Origin: Hemicordylus capensis | Lineage: Eukaryota > Chordata > Lepidosauria > Squamata > Cordylidae | Assembly (NCBI RefSeq): GCF_027244095.1 | Contig: NC_069662.1 | Coordinates: forward strand, 56,506,001 to 56,570,000 | Reading direction: 5' to 3' | Length of the DNA: 64,000 nt | Part shown: positions 47,036 to 56,688 of the stretch, piece after piece | How the letters are laid out: each line of letters starts with the position of its first letter | Position numbering within the stretch: the stretch's first letter is position 1 | The notes under the pieces: generated by a model | Database searches by the model: none | Told to the model about the DNA's origin: nothing | The model's input: only the letters and a program-made list of their open reading frames with translations | Translations under genes and position numbers: made by a program

Positions 47036-47311
47036 AGACTGGCAGCGGCTTCTCCAAGGTTGCAGGCAAGAATCCCTCTCAGCCCTATCTTGGAGATGCC
47101 AGGGAGGAAACTTGGAACCTAGATGCTCTTCCCAGAGCGGCCCCATCCCCTAAGGGGAATATCTTACAGTGCTCACACGTCAAGTCTCTCATTCATATGT
47201 AACCAGGGCGGACCCTGCTTAGCTAAGGGGACAAGTCATGCTTGCTACCACGGGACCAGCTCTCCTCTCCTGTGGAAAGGTGAAAGAAAGGGGCCAGGTT
47301 TTATACCATTA
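46927..47311. repeat. 34-bp inverted arms around a SINE
   Basis: The left arm 46927-46960 begins TAATGGTACAAAACCTGG. The right arm 47278-47311 ends CCAGGTTTTATACCATTA. They are reverse complements with one mismatch in 34. The 5S-derived SINE at 46969-47268 lies between them. Confidence 0.9.
46969..47268 (-). mobile_element. 5S rRNA-derived SINE, full length
   Basis: In reverse complement: GAGCTGGTCCCGTGGTAGCA, then TTAGCTAAGCAGGGTCCGCC and CTGGTTACATATGAATGAGA. It matches the 5S rRNA word AGCTAAGCAGGGTC, then CCTGGTTA. The body has AGGGCTGAGAGGGATT, and the tail ends TTCCTATGTTCC. Confidence 0.85.
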
Positions 47312-48294
47312 TAAAACTCCTCAGGATGACATTTTGGCAACTGCTTGGACCCATAATATTTTGCAAGGTCCCTTCCCAAGTGATGGATAGTTCAAAGGAT
47401 CCATTCAGGGAGGAAACAGATCAATACTAGGGTGTTTCCACTGGCAGTAAAGTGGGATCTGCAAAACCTTTGCACAAATTTCAAGTGCTATCTTACTCAC
47501 TGTAAAGATGCTGCTCCTGCTTTCTGCACTCCTTCCTTGCATGATCTTATCCTCTGTACACATGCTGAGCAGGGTCCTCATGCAATTTTCTCCATGCAAC
47601 CTGCTGGCTGCCCCTTTATGTTCTGAGAAGAACCCATCCTTTTCCCCATTCACCAGAAAAGTAGCAATGTAAAACTGTGGGCTCTTCTTGGAATGAGCTG
47701 GCTGGCAAGTGGCACTGCAAAAATCATGCAAGATCCCTGCTTAGCATGTGTACTGAGGGTGTGATCCACACTAGGAAGGAGTGCAGAAGTCTACAGGAGG
47801 GCCTTTATAGGGAGTAAAATCATGCTTGGTACATGTTTCAGAGCACTGCAAATCCTGCACTTTGTTGCCATCTGGAAACACCTCCCCTAGTGCCTTTTAG
47901 TGCTTTTGTATTCCTTTACCAATATACTGATTCTAGGAATGCAGAAGCAAGCAGACAGCTTTAGTGAGCTGCCAACCAGTCTCGGTTCAGCCCTCCCAAA
48001 ATCCAAACCTTTTCTCAAAAACTAGCTTGGCAACTTTTGTAAGTACAGGGAAATTAGTTGCAGCCCCTGTTCCTTCCAGGTGTAACGTGCTAGATCGCTT
48101 GGATCAGAACAAAGACTTCTTGTGCTGTGGCCAATGGCCAACTTAGATTGTCCCCCATCAATGTCTAGAGAGCCAGCTTTCCACATCTGCTGCACCACAC
48201 TGGCTCAGAAAGTTTCTCTGAATCTGCCCTGGTATTTCTCCTTCATTCTTTGGTCTTACCAAGTGACATGGTCTTCCTCTGCTCCCCTCATCAG
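47312..48294 (+). other. AOC gene 1 intron 3, distal part
   Basis: No repeat or exon recognised. It ends with a good acceptor (CTCCCCTCATCAG). Confidence 0.5.
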
Positions 48295-48579
48295 GACCTG
48301 GTTGCCTGGATCACCACTGGCTTCCTGCACATTCCACATGCTGAGGACATCCCCAACACTGTGACACTTGGAAATGCGGTTGGCTTCCTTTTGAGACCAT
48401 ACAACTATTTTGATGAAGATCCCTCCGTCTATTCTCCTGACAGTGTTTTCTTCACCAGCGAGCAGGACCCCACTTCCTGTGATGTCAACCACCTTGCATG
48501 CCTGCCCCAAACTGCTGCATGCTTGCCTAACCTTCCATCATTCACATACAAGGGTTTCCAAAATCTAACAAGGCTCTGA
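48295..48579 (+). CDS. AOC gene 1, exon 4 with stop codon
   Basis: Encodes residues 663-756. [20 protein letters not shown] holds the third copper ligand, His677. [17 protein letters not shown] and the paired-Cys block [15 protein letters not shown] follow, and the end is FQNLTRL then TGA. Human AOC3 has an RGD at the place where this protein reads FFTSEQD, so that motif is absent. A sequon (NLT) lies near the C-terminus. No AATAAA was seen in the 600 bp after the stop. The summed exon length is 2271 nt, an exact multiple of three. Confidence 0.95.
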   Translation, partial: DLVAWITTGFLHIPHAEDIPNTVTLGNAVGFLLRPYNYFDEDPSVYSPDSVFFTSEQDPTSCDVNHLACLPQTAACLPNLPSFTYKGFQNLTRL

Positions 48580-51204
48580 TACTTCTGAACTGTGGGGTGT
48601 TTTGAGGGTGTGGTGGAGCTCAGCATCAAACGGGCATATAACAAAGACAGTTAGTCCTGACCTCTTTCTATTGAGTGGCTGATATCCAGGCTAACATTTT
48701 GTACACCAAAAAGCATTCTGTGTGTGCAATGTAGGTGGGGCCATTTTTGCTGATCTCTTCTTCCTTCTGCAGTTCCTTGTGCCTCCAGCAAATATGACCC
48801 TGAAGGTCCCACAATCCTCAGGGACATACTTTCAGAAGGCACACAGTGGGCTGCAGAGGGAAAAGGAGACTGACAAAAACCTCCGGTCCCCTGTTGTACT
48901 CGGGGAGTGTTTTTCAGTGCACACAACTTTAGTCTGCATGTTGTTCACTGCCTTTAACCCCCATTTTAAACTGTGCATGCCTGCATTGTACGTATTTGTA
49001 GACTGTTTTGCAATCATATTTTTCTGGGCTCAGATATACCTCAGCTGCAGTTTGCCTTCCCCACCAATTTGCTTCTCCTAAACCCTCTTAAGCCTCTCTT
49101 CCCTTCTGGAGATCTTATGTGTATATCTATGCTATGGATAAATTGGCTTAACCATCATTCCCCCTATCAAGGGAATCTTGTGGACTATATATAATTCAGT
49201 GAGGTGGGAAAGGGACCTCAAACAAGGAATTCCTAGCATCCTCACCAAAACATAATTCACAAATTCAATGGGGAAAGCTACAGCTAGTGTAAACCCAATA
49301 TAAGTTTGTAGAGAAGATACATGACCCAAGATTGCTAATGATCGAAGATTACTCAAGAATCAAAGGATGGCGACAGATATACCCAGTGTGTTCATCTTTA
49401 GTGGGAGTGTAGCTGCCTTCCAGGCTTGCAGTTTGCATGACACTTCAATATTTTTTCACGCACAGTTCTGATAAAACCTATTTTGTCAAGTTGAGCAACC
49501 TGGTCAGGAACTAGATTTGTTCTGCCTTGGTTGGGGGTCCCACTTAAAAACATTTTGGAGGGCAACGTATACATTTATAAAAACATTTATTTAAAAACAT
49601 GGATCTGTCAGGGCAGGATGGGGAAAGTGTCCTATGACAACCCTAGCCAACTGGCACTATCCACAGTCAGCCTTTGCTTACAAAACCTTTTTTTTAAACC
49701 CGAATCTAGAGTTTTAGCATGACCCTAGGGAGAGAAAAGAATGTCTGTACTTGAATGTGGTCGGAGCACTTCCCAACTTATACAAATGTGCTCTCTGTCT
49801 TCTCTTAAAGAAGGATGGCTGTAGCTCAGGATCAAAGGCTGAAATCCAAAGCAATGAACTGTTGGCAGAGCGATTTGAGCTAGCACAAGAGTTAGCTTAA
49901 TTATAGTCAAAAATGGGGATTTGCAGAATTGTGCTCTTGCGCTCCAACAAATGAGGGTTGTTCTCAACAGTTGCTCAACCGTTAATGCAGCCACAAGCAT
50001 GGTTGTGGTAGCCCAACACTAGTCTGGAGTTCAAGTTCTAAACTTAGCACTACTAGCTAGCACAACAATTTTGCACTAGCACAGCATCCTTCTGCAAGCA
50101 GTTCATTGCTCTTGAGGTCAGCCAATGTCCAATTGCAGGGAGCCAGAGTTGCGCATAAATGGAGAAATAGTTAATGTAGAGCAAAGCAGCTTCATCTGTT
50201 TAAGAAAACAGCAAAAAACCCACCCCAACAACCAGGAAGTATCTAATGCAAAAGCAATGAGAAAGACCAAGTCTGAAGATGCTGGAAATTGTAGACAATC
50301 TTTTTTATTGGCATGTGTTGTCAATAGCAGGTGTGTTTGTTCATGTTATTCCTTCATCTGATTAAGCCCACCAATGACACGTCTTGATGCCAACATTTAG
50401 GATGCAGTTACAAGGTCAGGAGCCGGATAGAGTTTCCATTCTTGATGGACTTTGTGAACTAGGGAAATGTTATGTGTTTGTATTTCTCTTTTCAATTTAA
50501 GCTTCCTTCCCCCCTCCTCTTTATTTTGACTTATTGAGCAGATTAACAAATAAAGGAGCAAAGAACCCATACTCAGATTCTCCTTTATCTGGAGTACTAT
50601 CCTGGGGCTGAATATGGCTCTTGAGAATCTCACAGTCTTTAGTTGGTCCTCGAGAGGGGAAGGAAAGGTTAAGAAATGCCAGGCCTCCTATTGCTGCAGG
50701 CTTGACTCTGCCCAAGTTCAGCACTGGGTGTGCCTTGCTTCCTGGGCTGTTTGAGTTCTGTCAGTCCACACGCTGTTCCTGTTATCACTTCATGATGAGG
50801 AAGTCTCATGGAGACTAATGGAATCAATGGGATGTATTCCCATGGAAGTGCACCCAGGACAGCAATCTAAGTTTGTCTTCAGCCGACGATGAGGACTTTC
50901 AGCTGACGATGAGGACTTTCAGCTGACGATGAGGACTTTCCATTTTCTTCTAATCAAAGCTAAAATCTAATGCTAAAGGTATGTGGGGTATGTGTGGTTT
51001 TTGTGTTTTTAATACCCAATTGGCAGGAGTTCAATATCTGGGAGAAAAATAAGAACCTCTTCCCTCCAACACCCCTCCCCCCACCCCGCAAAGCTGGAAC
51101 TTGCATATCAGTGATTCAAAACCATGTGTTGTTAGAGCAAGTGAGTCAGAAACAGACATAGAACCTTGCTAGCACTCTCCCTTTCTGAGGGTCAAACAAG
51201 ACAC
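48580..51204. other. Intergenic stretch after AOC gene 1
   Basis: The 3' untranslated region of AOC gene 1 must begin here, but its end is not marked by a canonical signal nearby. A minisatellite lies at 50880-50940. Nothing else was recognised. Confidence 0.45.
50880..50940. repeat. 20-bp minisatellite, three units
   Basis: The unit GACGATGAGGACTTTCAGCT is repeated three times with one difference (AGCC/AGCT). Confidence 0.95.
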
Positions 51205-51915
51205 AGGAAACATAGGAAGCTGCCTTACTTATACCAAGTCAGACCATTTGTCCACCTAGCTCAGTATTGTCTACCCCAGTGTTTCTCAATCACTGGTCTG
51301 GGGACTAGTGCTGGTCCGCAAGGTGTTGGGTTAGGGTTAGGGTCCATGAGGCATTACTAATAAAAACCACCCCCCAAAAAAACATTTTCGGGCTGGTGGG
51401 GGCTCTCTGGAGCTCATTTGCAGGCAGCCTTCACTTCTGGATAATGTTCATTTTGCTTCCTCAAAATGAACATTATCCAGCAGCGAGAGCTGCCTGGAAA
51501 TGAGCTCCAGAAATCTGCCTGAGATTGTTTTTTGGGGAGTGCCTGGGGGGTGAGGGTGGGAGGGTGGCCCCCTTACTAACTGCTGGTCTGGGAAACTGCG
51601 CACAAATAATGTACTGGTCCATGACTCCAAAAACGTTGAGAAACACAGATCTACACAGACTGGCAGTGGCTTCTCCAAGGTTGTAAGCAGCAAAAGTGTA
51701 TCTTGGAGATGCCAGGGAAGGAACCTGAATCTCCAAACTTACAACCTGCAAGCATGCAGATGTGCTTCCCAATTGCTCTTCCTCATCCCCTAAGGGGAAT
51801 ATCTTACAGTGCTCACATGTAGTCTCCCATTCAAATGCAAACCAGTGTGGACCCTGCTTAGCAAAGTGCCAATGCATGCTTGCTACCACAAGACCAGCTC
51901 TTCTCCCATAGACCA
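51205..51915 (-). mobile_element. 5S rRNA-derived SINE split by a hAT MITE
   Basis: The SINE tail is at 51205-51276 (GGAAGCTGCCTTACTTATAC) and the rest at 51649-51915 (CAGACTGGCAGTGGCTTCTC to the inverted 5S-like head GACCCTGCTTAGCAAAG). The MITE at 51277-51648 lies between the two parts. Confidence 0.8.
51277..51648. mobile_element. hAT MITE with a near-perfect central palindrome
   Basis: Ends CAGTGTTTCTCAA and, inverted, TTGAGAAACACAG. The flanks GTCTACCC and ATCTACAC match 6 of 8, and the uninterrupted SINE reads TCTACACA at this place. A palindrome with arms of about 19 bp (CTGGATAATGTTCATTTT) is centred near 51459. Confidence 0.75.
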
Positions 51916-51968
51916 ACTCTCCTCAGACGTGACATCAAAAAGGAATTGTTCAATCCCACACTTAAGAT

Positions 51969-51969
51969 A

Positions 51970-52002
<33 letters not shown>
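51969..52002. repeat. (TC)n microsatellite
   Basis: Uninterrupted CT dinucleotides, 17 or so units. Confidence 0.95.
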
Positions 52003-52006
<4 letters not shown>

Positions 52007-52249
52007 CTAACTGCAGCTACTTTTGATGTCAGAGCAGGCCACTATTAAAAGGTGCCTCATTACTGAGCAGGCTGGCTTATGCACTGTCTCTATGCACACT
52101 GTGATGTGTTACCACTTGGCAAATGGTTGTCTGTGATAACTGACAGCTGCCTAGATTAAGTTACTCATGGGCAGTCCCACTGAAATGAATAGGACTGGTT
52201 CAGGACTGTGGTCACTTGGTCTGGGTGATTAGCTAGCCTCCCCCCCACC

Positions 52250-52412
52250 CCGCGTAGCTAGGGGAGAGGGGGCCTGTGTTCATAAATCTCTCTGTCACCC
52301 CTTGGAGTGAGGGAGATAATGAAGAAAATAGGGAGGGGAGGAGCTGGGGCTCCTGCAGGAGCTCAGAGCCCCCAGGTTCTTTGAACCCATCTGCTCAGTT
52401 ATAACTACACGC
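52250..52412. mobile_element. hAT MITE, CAGGGGTGTA family, decayed reverse copy
   Basis: Shares GGGGGCCTGTGTTCA and GAGATAATGAAGAAAATAGG with the reverse complement of 25340-25498. Its termini are eroded. Confidence 0.65.
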
Positions 52413-52975
52413 TGGCCTTTCCCTTTTCCCTATGCTTTTCCTGCTGAAAATGGCCCCCAAAGCTACTATTTCAGCAAAGCCTGGGATTCCAAGCATAGAA
52501 TGCAACTATGTCATATGGGTGGCCAGGTACATAGTGCCAAAAAATAAAATATTCATCACACACAAAAGACAGAGGGCATCTATTTGCATAAAATTTGCAT
52601 ATGTTAATTGTTAAATGTGTTAACATAGCCCCTGGACAACATGGTCTGCCCAGCCGTCCCCCCCTCACACACTCTTCAGCCTAAAAGGCAGTTCCCCAAT
52701 TCCCTCCTCCTTCCCTCCTGCCCAGCCACCTCCCTGTTACCTTCACACTGGTGGCAGGAGTGGACAGTTGGCAAAGGATGCTCAAATGGGGCAGGCAGAA
52801 AGCAACAAGAGAAAAAACAGTGGAAGGATCAAAAGCTTGATGGATCTGTGGAGGATGGAAGTAAGCGTTGCACGTTGATTAATACAACATATTGTTGGTG
52901 CTTTCTGGTCTGGAACGCTTAGAGCAGATCACATGGGGAGGTGGGATTCAATCAGCCTTTAACCTGGTTGACCAG
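52413..52975. other. Non-genic stretch
   Basis: Nothing recognised. GC-rich around 52640-52760. Confidence 0.4.
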
Positions 52976-53272
52976 GAGGAGCGCTGGTCTTGTCCTCCTG
53001 GCAAGCATGAATTGTTTCCTTTGCTAAGCTGGTTTGCATTGGAATGGGAGACTACATGTGTGAGTATTGTAAGATATTCCCCTCAGGGGATGGGGGTGGC
53101 TCTGGGAAGAGCATCTGCATATTTGCATGCAGAAGTTTCCAAGTTTCCTCCCTGGCATCTCCAAGACAGGGCTGAGAGAGACTCCTGCCTGCTAGTCTTG
53201 GAGAAGCCACTGCCAATGCTGAGCTCAATGGTTTAACTTGGTAGAAGGCAGCTTTCTATGTTCCTATGACCG
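52976..53272 (+). mobile_element. 5S rRNA-derived SINE
   Basis: Starts AGCGCTGGTCTTGTCCTCCT, with the 5S-like part partly deleted (TTTGCTAAGCTGGTTTGCAT, GAATGGGAGACTACATG) and the tail AGGCAGCTTTCTATGTTCC. Confidence 0.75.
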
Positions 53273-53589
53273 AGACACACAGCCTCCTCCCAGAATCCAG
53301 GACAGCAGCAAGCGGCACCAGCTGGTGCGCAATGTGGGAAGAAGCCACTGAGGTCTGGGGTAGAAGCCTTGAAATAGAGGGTCCAGTGGCATGTGCATCT
53401 GCCCCATCCTGGACAAATCCCGGTACAAAGAACAACTGGACAAATCCCGGGCAACTCTTCAAAACAGAGAACTGTCCGGGATAAAAGAGGACACCTGGCT
53501 ACCCTATATGCCATTGGATGTTATGTGTAGTAATGGTACTACACATTACTACAAAAAGCACAAGCAACTCCTGGCATGAGCAAATAAAT

Positions 53590-53800
53590 TGGTTAGAATG
53601 CTGGACTAGGACCCGGGAGACCCGAGTTCAAATCCCCATTCAGCCATGATACTAGCTGGGTGACTCTGGGCCAGTCACTTCTCTCTCAGCCTAACTTACT
53701 GTGCAGGGTTGTTGTGAAAGAGAAACTCAAGTATGTAGTACACCACTCTGGGCTCCTTGGAGGAAGAGCGGGATATAAATGTAATAATAACTAGCTGAAC
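53590..53800 (+). mobile_element. MIR-type tRNA SINE with L2-like tail
   Basis: GGTTAGAATGCTGGACTAGG, B box GAGTTCAAATCCC, core GGGTGACTCTGGGCCAGTCA, and tail GAAGAGCGGGATATAAATG. The first bases of the tRNA head are missing. Confidence 0.8.
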
Positions 53801-53810
53801 CAGCGCACAT

Positions 53811-54215
53811 CGAGAAGAAAGAAAAACAAGTCAAAATAATCGACATAGCAATACCAGGGGATAGCAGAATAGAAGACAAAGAAATAGAAAAAAATCACAA
53901 AATACAAAGATCTACAAATTGAAATTGAAAGGCTGTGGCAGAATAAGACCAAAATAATCCCAGTGGTAATTGGCGCCCTGGGTGCAGTTCCAAAAGACCT
54001 TGAAGAGCACCTCAACACCATAGGGGCCACAGAAATCACCATCAGCCAATTACAAAAAGCAACTTTACTGGGAACAGCCTATATCCTGCAATGATATCTA
54101 TAACAACAGCAACAACATTGACAATAAAATTCAGCCATCCCAGGTCCTTGGGAAGGACTCGATGTCTGGATAAAACAAACCAGTCAATCACACCTGTCTG
54201 ACTAGGTAAATAAAT
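53811..54215 (+). mobile_element. R4/Dong-like LINE C-terminal fragment, copy 2
   Basis: Very similar to 38287-38690 over its whole length and beginning with the same bases (GAGAAGAAAGAAAAACAAGT). The frame is disturbed. The 3' end is GTAAATAAATAATAATAATG. Confidence 0.6.
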
Positions 54216-54600
54216 AATAATAATGTGGTGAGAAGATGCTTCCTCTGATCCTTCCCAAAACGTTGAGGTAGTTGCCAGGAACAGCTTCAAAACAACAGAC
54301 AGACAATGCAACCATGAATTTATTTGATTTGTACCATTAGCAAGGAATGTGCCTAGTATGCAAATTAGGCTGACTAGATTTGGGGAAGTGGAATAAGGCA
54401 GCCCCTGGAAAAGGAGATCATCTCTCAAGATTCATATGGAATATATGAGATCCTTTTATTATTTGTAGATTTGACATGCCCAACGCATTTCAGCCAAAAG
54501 ACTTTCTTCAGGGGCAATTCTAAAACATACCAACATAACAATTAAAAACAACAACAACAGAAGGAACAACCACATTATCATTTTACAAAAACACATCATG

Positions 54601-54860
54601 GCACCACCATTCCCAGTCGCAAGAGCCCACAGAGAGTGTCCACCTCCACAGTTCCCAGTCAGCAAGAGCCACCATTGCTTTTGCGGGCAGGTGGGCGGGT
54701 GCTCTGCCTCCAGAAGAACATCTGCTCATTGGCAAGAGGCGCCTTTGCTCTCATGGGCAGGCACTCTGTCAGCAGAACGAGAGCAAAGGTGGTTCTTGCT
54801 AACTAGGAACTGTGGTGATGGGAGCTCTCTGTGGGCTCTTGCGACTGAGCATGGTGGTGG
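54601..54860. repeat. Fold-back element with arms of about 80 bp
   Basis: Left arm 54601-54683 (GCACCACCATTCCCAGTCGC, AAGAGCCCACAGAGAG) and right arm about 54780-54860 (CTCTCTGTGGGCTCTTGCGA, CATGGTGGTGG) are imperfect reverse complements, with a spacer of about 95 bp. It has no coding capacity and no known family was recognised. Confidence 0.7.
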
Positions 54861-54863
54861 CCA

Positions 54864-55066
54864 GGGCGCTTTCTAGTCTAGCTGCTCAACAGCAGCAAAA
54901 TGCCTTCGTTCAGGCAAGTCGCACTGAAAATGTTAACAGCAGAGGGAGCATGTGAGTGGCACCCTGATGCCCACATAGGGACTGTGGTGTCACAACGCAG
55001 GGAGTGTGGAAGCACACTTCCGCGTCCAACGTGACCCTGTTGCAGGGTCTAATCTGGAAAGCGCCC
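54864..55066. mobile_element. MITE, GGGCGCTTTC family
   Basis: Left end GGGCGCTTTCTAGTCTA and right end TAATCTGGAAAGCGCCC. The interior matches 6704-7236 in reverse complement. It abuts the fold-back element directly. Confidence 0.7.
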
Positions 55067-55349
55067 AGGGCTCTGGGAGGGAGGGAGGGAGGGGGGAGGG
55101 AGAGGGGGAGAGGAGACTCTTGACCGGGCAGGGGGCAGTGCAGAGGGGTGGAGACTCTCCAAAATAGTGGCGACTATTGTGGTAGTCACACTCCCCAAAA
55201 GTGCTACTTTTTAATGACACACGTAGTGCACATTAAGCGCAAATCATCAAGGAAGAGCTAAATAATGTATGTATGTATTTATTTCATTTATTTTCATGTT
55301 ATTGTTCATTTCATTGACCCCTGCTAAATTGGCAAAGAGGCACCTTTTA

Positions 55350-55570
55350 ACGTGGTGATTCTCTTTATTTAGCAGGGAGAGAATAACTGGCCCTATTCAC
55401 CCCCAGCACAGTACCTCCAGTGACTGTTGCTGGTGTTTATCTTATATTTCTTTTTAGAATGTGAGCCCTTTGAAGACAGGGTTCCATCTTATTTGTTTGT
55501 TGTTTCTCTGTGTAAACCGCCCTGAGCCATTTTTGGAAGGGCGGTATAGAAATTGAATTGAATAAATAAT
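55350..55570 (+). mobile_element. LINE 3' tail
   Basis: TGTTGCTGGTGTTTATCTTA, GAATGTGAGCCCTTTGAAGA and CCGCCCTGAGCCATTTTTGG, then GGCGGTATAGAAATTGAAT and (AAAT)n. Confidence 0.75.
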
Positions 55571-55574
55571 AAAT

Positions 55575-55785
55575 AAAATAATATCCCACTCTTCCTCCAA
55601 GGAGCCCAGAGAGGTGTACTACATACATATGTTTCTCCTTACAACAGCCCTGTGAAGTAGGTTAAACTGAGAGAGAAGTGGCTGGCCCAGAGTCACCCAG
55701 CTAGTATCATGGCTGAATGGGGATTTGAACTCAGGTCTCCCCGGTCCTAGTCCAGCACTCTAACCACTACACCACGCTGACTCAC
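55575..55785 (-). mobile_element. MIR-type tRNA SINE with L2-like tail
   Basis: Reverse copy of the SINE at 53590 (CAGAGTCACCCAGCTAGTAT, GGATTTGAACTCAGGTC, CACTACACCACGCTGACTC on the + strand). It abuts the LINE tail at 55570. Confidence 0.8.
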
Positions 55786-55789
55786 TAGT

Positions 55790-56487
55790 GTGAGCTAGTA
55801 TAATAATGCTGCTGGCCATATGGACAGCACAATATTGGTCAATGTAAATCCCTCCCTTGTCTGAACTCACCCCAAGCATAGCATAACATTGCCATTTGGA
55901 AAACCTCTAGGTCAGCCAGAAAAATGCCTTCAGGCCCTTCATGCTGGCCTCTGTTTTCTGAGGGATAGGGCTGGATTGTTAGGAAACTGACCTTATTTCA
56001 AAACATTTTTCTTCTGCTGGCCAAGTCTCTTACTCTCTCTGCATTTTTCAAGTGCAGGAGTAGAGAGCTGCATAGACACACACCACCATCAGCAAGCATC
56101 ACCATGGTCCACCACGGTTTACTTACTTATCAGAAGTAAATGGATTCTTAGGAGATGAGTTAATTCTATCTTCCTGAAGGTGAGCACGAAAGTTACGTGA
56201 GCATCAAGATCAGAAGCTTTTGAACTTGAATGAACAGTTTCTGGTTTGCCATTACTTTCTCTGTCTTCAGCAAGCAAGCTATCAGGTTACAGCATCTGGC
56301 CGGAAATCCCTTCATTCTCTCCCAGGGTCTGCACTCTAACTGGATACTCATTTTGCCTGTCTGGGGTCTCGTCTAGTATTCCCCCTGCCGCTACCCACCA
56401 GAACCTGTGTTCCATCTCTCTGGGTTAAGAAGGAGAGTAAATAGCAGGGCAGGCAGAGAGAGAGAAAGAAGTGGGGCGGAAGGGGGG

Positions 56488-56524
<37 letters not shown>

Positions 56525-56688
56525 GCTGCCTTTTATGGTCCTTTGTGGAACCCCCAAGCATTCCTCGCTCAGCTCCCTCCTCCAACTGGAGCAATGACTT
56601 TTCTCCCTCCTACCTAGCCTGTTTGTGGCAAGGAAATAAAATAACTGAGGTTTTAGGTTGTGCCATTGCTGCTTTTGTTGCCACTGAC
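55790..56688. other. Region upstream of AOC gene 2, with a (GA)n tract
   Basis: A purine tract of GA dinucleotides lies at about 56486-56525. The gene frame is open upstream to 56407, but the Arg/Glu run from the GA tract shows this is not coding. No TATA box or known site can be named. Confidence 0.45.

Noticed and set aside
51320-51345. TTAGGG-like words suggesting an interstitial telomere repeat
   Set aside because: Only about two and a half units, inside a hAT MITE.
54440-54600. Words resembling the end of a Penelope-like element (CCAACGCATTTCAGCC, CTTCTTCAGGGG)
   Set aside because: Suggestive only; no coding part or second terminus was found.
56407-56688. In-frame open extension upstream of the AOC gene 2 start
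   Set aside because: Includes an Arg/Glu run from a GA microsatellite; the ATG at 56689 matches gene 1.
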